From NCBI GenBank assembly GCA_019614645.1, contig JABWDB010000066.1, forward strand, positions 1,116,001-1,180,000: a stretch of 64,000 nt of DNA. Reading direction: 5' to 3'. The DNA is from Stratiolaelaps scimitus (Eukaryota; Arthropoda; Arachnida; Mesostigmata; Laelapidae). The first letter of the stretch is position 1, and the number at the start of each line of letters is the position of its first letter. Positions 62,546-64,000 of the stretch are shown in pieces. A program made the position numbers and the translations under genes. The notes below the pieces were generated by a model, which saw nothing but the letters and a program-made list of their open reading frames with translations, ran no database searches and was not told the DNA's origin.

Positions 62546-64000
62546 CTGCAATGATCCTAAATAGTATATGCCTTCGTTAGCTAATTAGAGAAGATGCCGA
62601 GGGGAATGCCCCTAGTGTGACCATATATTTTATATGAATGATGGGCCCAGATAGCCCACGACAAAGCACTCCAATGAAATCAGATTGGTTCCAGGCAAGA
62701 CATCCAGCATGTCAACTATGATAATTCCAGATTACTCTATCGAACTGATTTATATTTTGAGTTCGAACTGCTCTGCATACTATGACTTTCTGTGATCTGT
62801 AAGTCATACAATTTTCTCAGCTGACTGAAGGAATACATTCATTAATAGCAACTGCGACGTTGAATAAAAACAGATTATTCGGCTTTTTTGGCTGTGCTCT
62901 ATTATTTATTTGAGCAGCTTTTCTTTGGTAAAGGTCAAATAAACATCTTTATTTTTCTTTAATTACTAATAACATAATTTGTTCTAGCCTCTGGCCCGGT
63001 ACTGCTACAGAGCAGGACAAACCATTGACGTTAAATGCGTACGAGTGTAGCAATAAGCAAAGAACTACTATTATACATATTACTTAATAGATTAGTATAT
63101 CCTGGTGCAATCAGTCAATAATGAGTCATTACAAAAAAGATCCAGTGTGCCTCTTCAGCACAACTCATTAGCATCGCCTCACAAAATTCAATCAGAACAG
63201 CGTTTGTGTACATTTTTGTAGATCGTACCATATAATTCGACAAGGCTGGCGGTGGTGTCAGAATTCATTATTACTCTCAACGAATAAGTCGCTTGTAATC
63301 CAAGGAGATCGCCCTACTGGTAATGTTCATTAATGCCTAATTAACAAGGCGTTCATCATCTCTAAAGTCGGGTGTCTGTTTGCGTTTTGTTCGAAACGAG
63401 GTCAGCATCTATCAACGTCGATGGCACAATTCCCTCATCCCCATCATGAGAGCGAAACCGACAAATATTGACACCGGAGTACACATCCATATATATATAT
63501 ATGTATATACACGTGGTGTCTGTAACAGACTGATCAAAGTTACGGCGAACGTAAGAGTGGATAACTTTTTTCAGGCAGCGATATCTTATTATATCTTGAT
63601 ATTATAATATCTCGATATCTTTTGTATATCTTGATATTCAGTATAGCAATGCAATGTCCGTCCTCGGAAGCTAAACTCGGTGGACGGGAGGTCAACTGGA
63701 ACCCCTTCCGTGGGCCTCTGCTGAAAATGACTATAAGCGTTAATACAAAGTAATTATAAGTTATTTTGTAACACATAAATAAATCAAATGTATATATATA
63801 TATATATATAAACGTTACCCACGTAAATACATATAGATAGACACTCATATGATTTATACCTATATGTACATAAACAACAAATAGATCCAGCAATTCTCAA
63901 CGGCTCTCCCCCTCTCTCTCTCTCTTTTCATCGGCAGGTTAGGCAAGGAAATTCAACAACCACGGGCACTTTACAGGCAGCAATGGATGTGTCTAACTGT
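62546..64000. other. AT-rich sequence at right edge
   Basis: It contains short (TA)n runs (63492-63503, 63789-63812), GATATC-rich sequence near 63580-63640 and a (CT)n run at 63909-63925. Frames here are microsatellite read-through. No gene is recognised. Confidence 0.5.

Overview
This is a window of animal nuclear DNA. The genes have many short exons with GT-AG introns, the spacers are full of (TA)n microsatellites, and degraded mariner transposons, LINEs and tRNA-derived SINEs lie between and inside the genes. Gene content and repeats suggest an arthropod. A chelicerate such as a mite is my guess, but no single feature fixes the taxon. No bacterial, phage, CRISPR or viral features are seen.

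Layout. (1) 0.3-5.4 kb: nested, decayed mariner copies, part of which occurs twice. (2) 7.7-17.7 kb, + strand: a complete three-exon CRAL-TRIO (SEC14-like) lipid-transfer protein of the alpha-tocopherol-transfer/clavesin type, with an 8.3 kb first intron. (3) 17.7-26.6 kb: gene-poor spacer with long (TA)n arrays. (4) About 26.6/29.5-40.7 kb, + strand: at least 17 exons that splice into one open frame of at least 1083 residues. It has the layout of ZNFX1 (SF1 helicase followed by NFX1-type zinc fingers), but nearly every helicase motif is eroded, so it is probably a pseudo-helicase. (5) 42.9-47.8 kb: a decayed R1/Jockey-like LINE (- strand) and a 5'-truncated CR1/L2-like LINE with an almost complete endonuclease/reverse-transcriptase ORF (+ strand). 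(6) 57.3-48.1 kb, - strand: about eleven exons encoding a protein with three, perhaps four, LOTUS (OST-HTH) domains and a Tudor-like C-terminal part, similar in plan to TDRD7/TDRD5 (Tejas/Tapas). (7) 57.3-64 kb: no confident gene; SINE pieces, a GC-rich patch with a perfect hairpin, and microsatellites.

The most interesting part is 27-57 kb. A ZNFX1-type protein and a LOTUS/Tudor protein, both families known from germ granules and small-RNA pathways in other animals, sit tail to tail on opposite strands with LINE debris between them. The helicase-like gene keeps the reading frame across all inferred splice junctions but has lost the residues needed for ATP hydrolysis. That argues for a divergent, possibly non-catalytic paralogue rather than a dead gene. 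All exon calls come from reading frames, splice-site sequence and family resemblance by eye; no search or RNA data were available.
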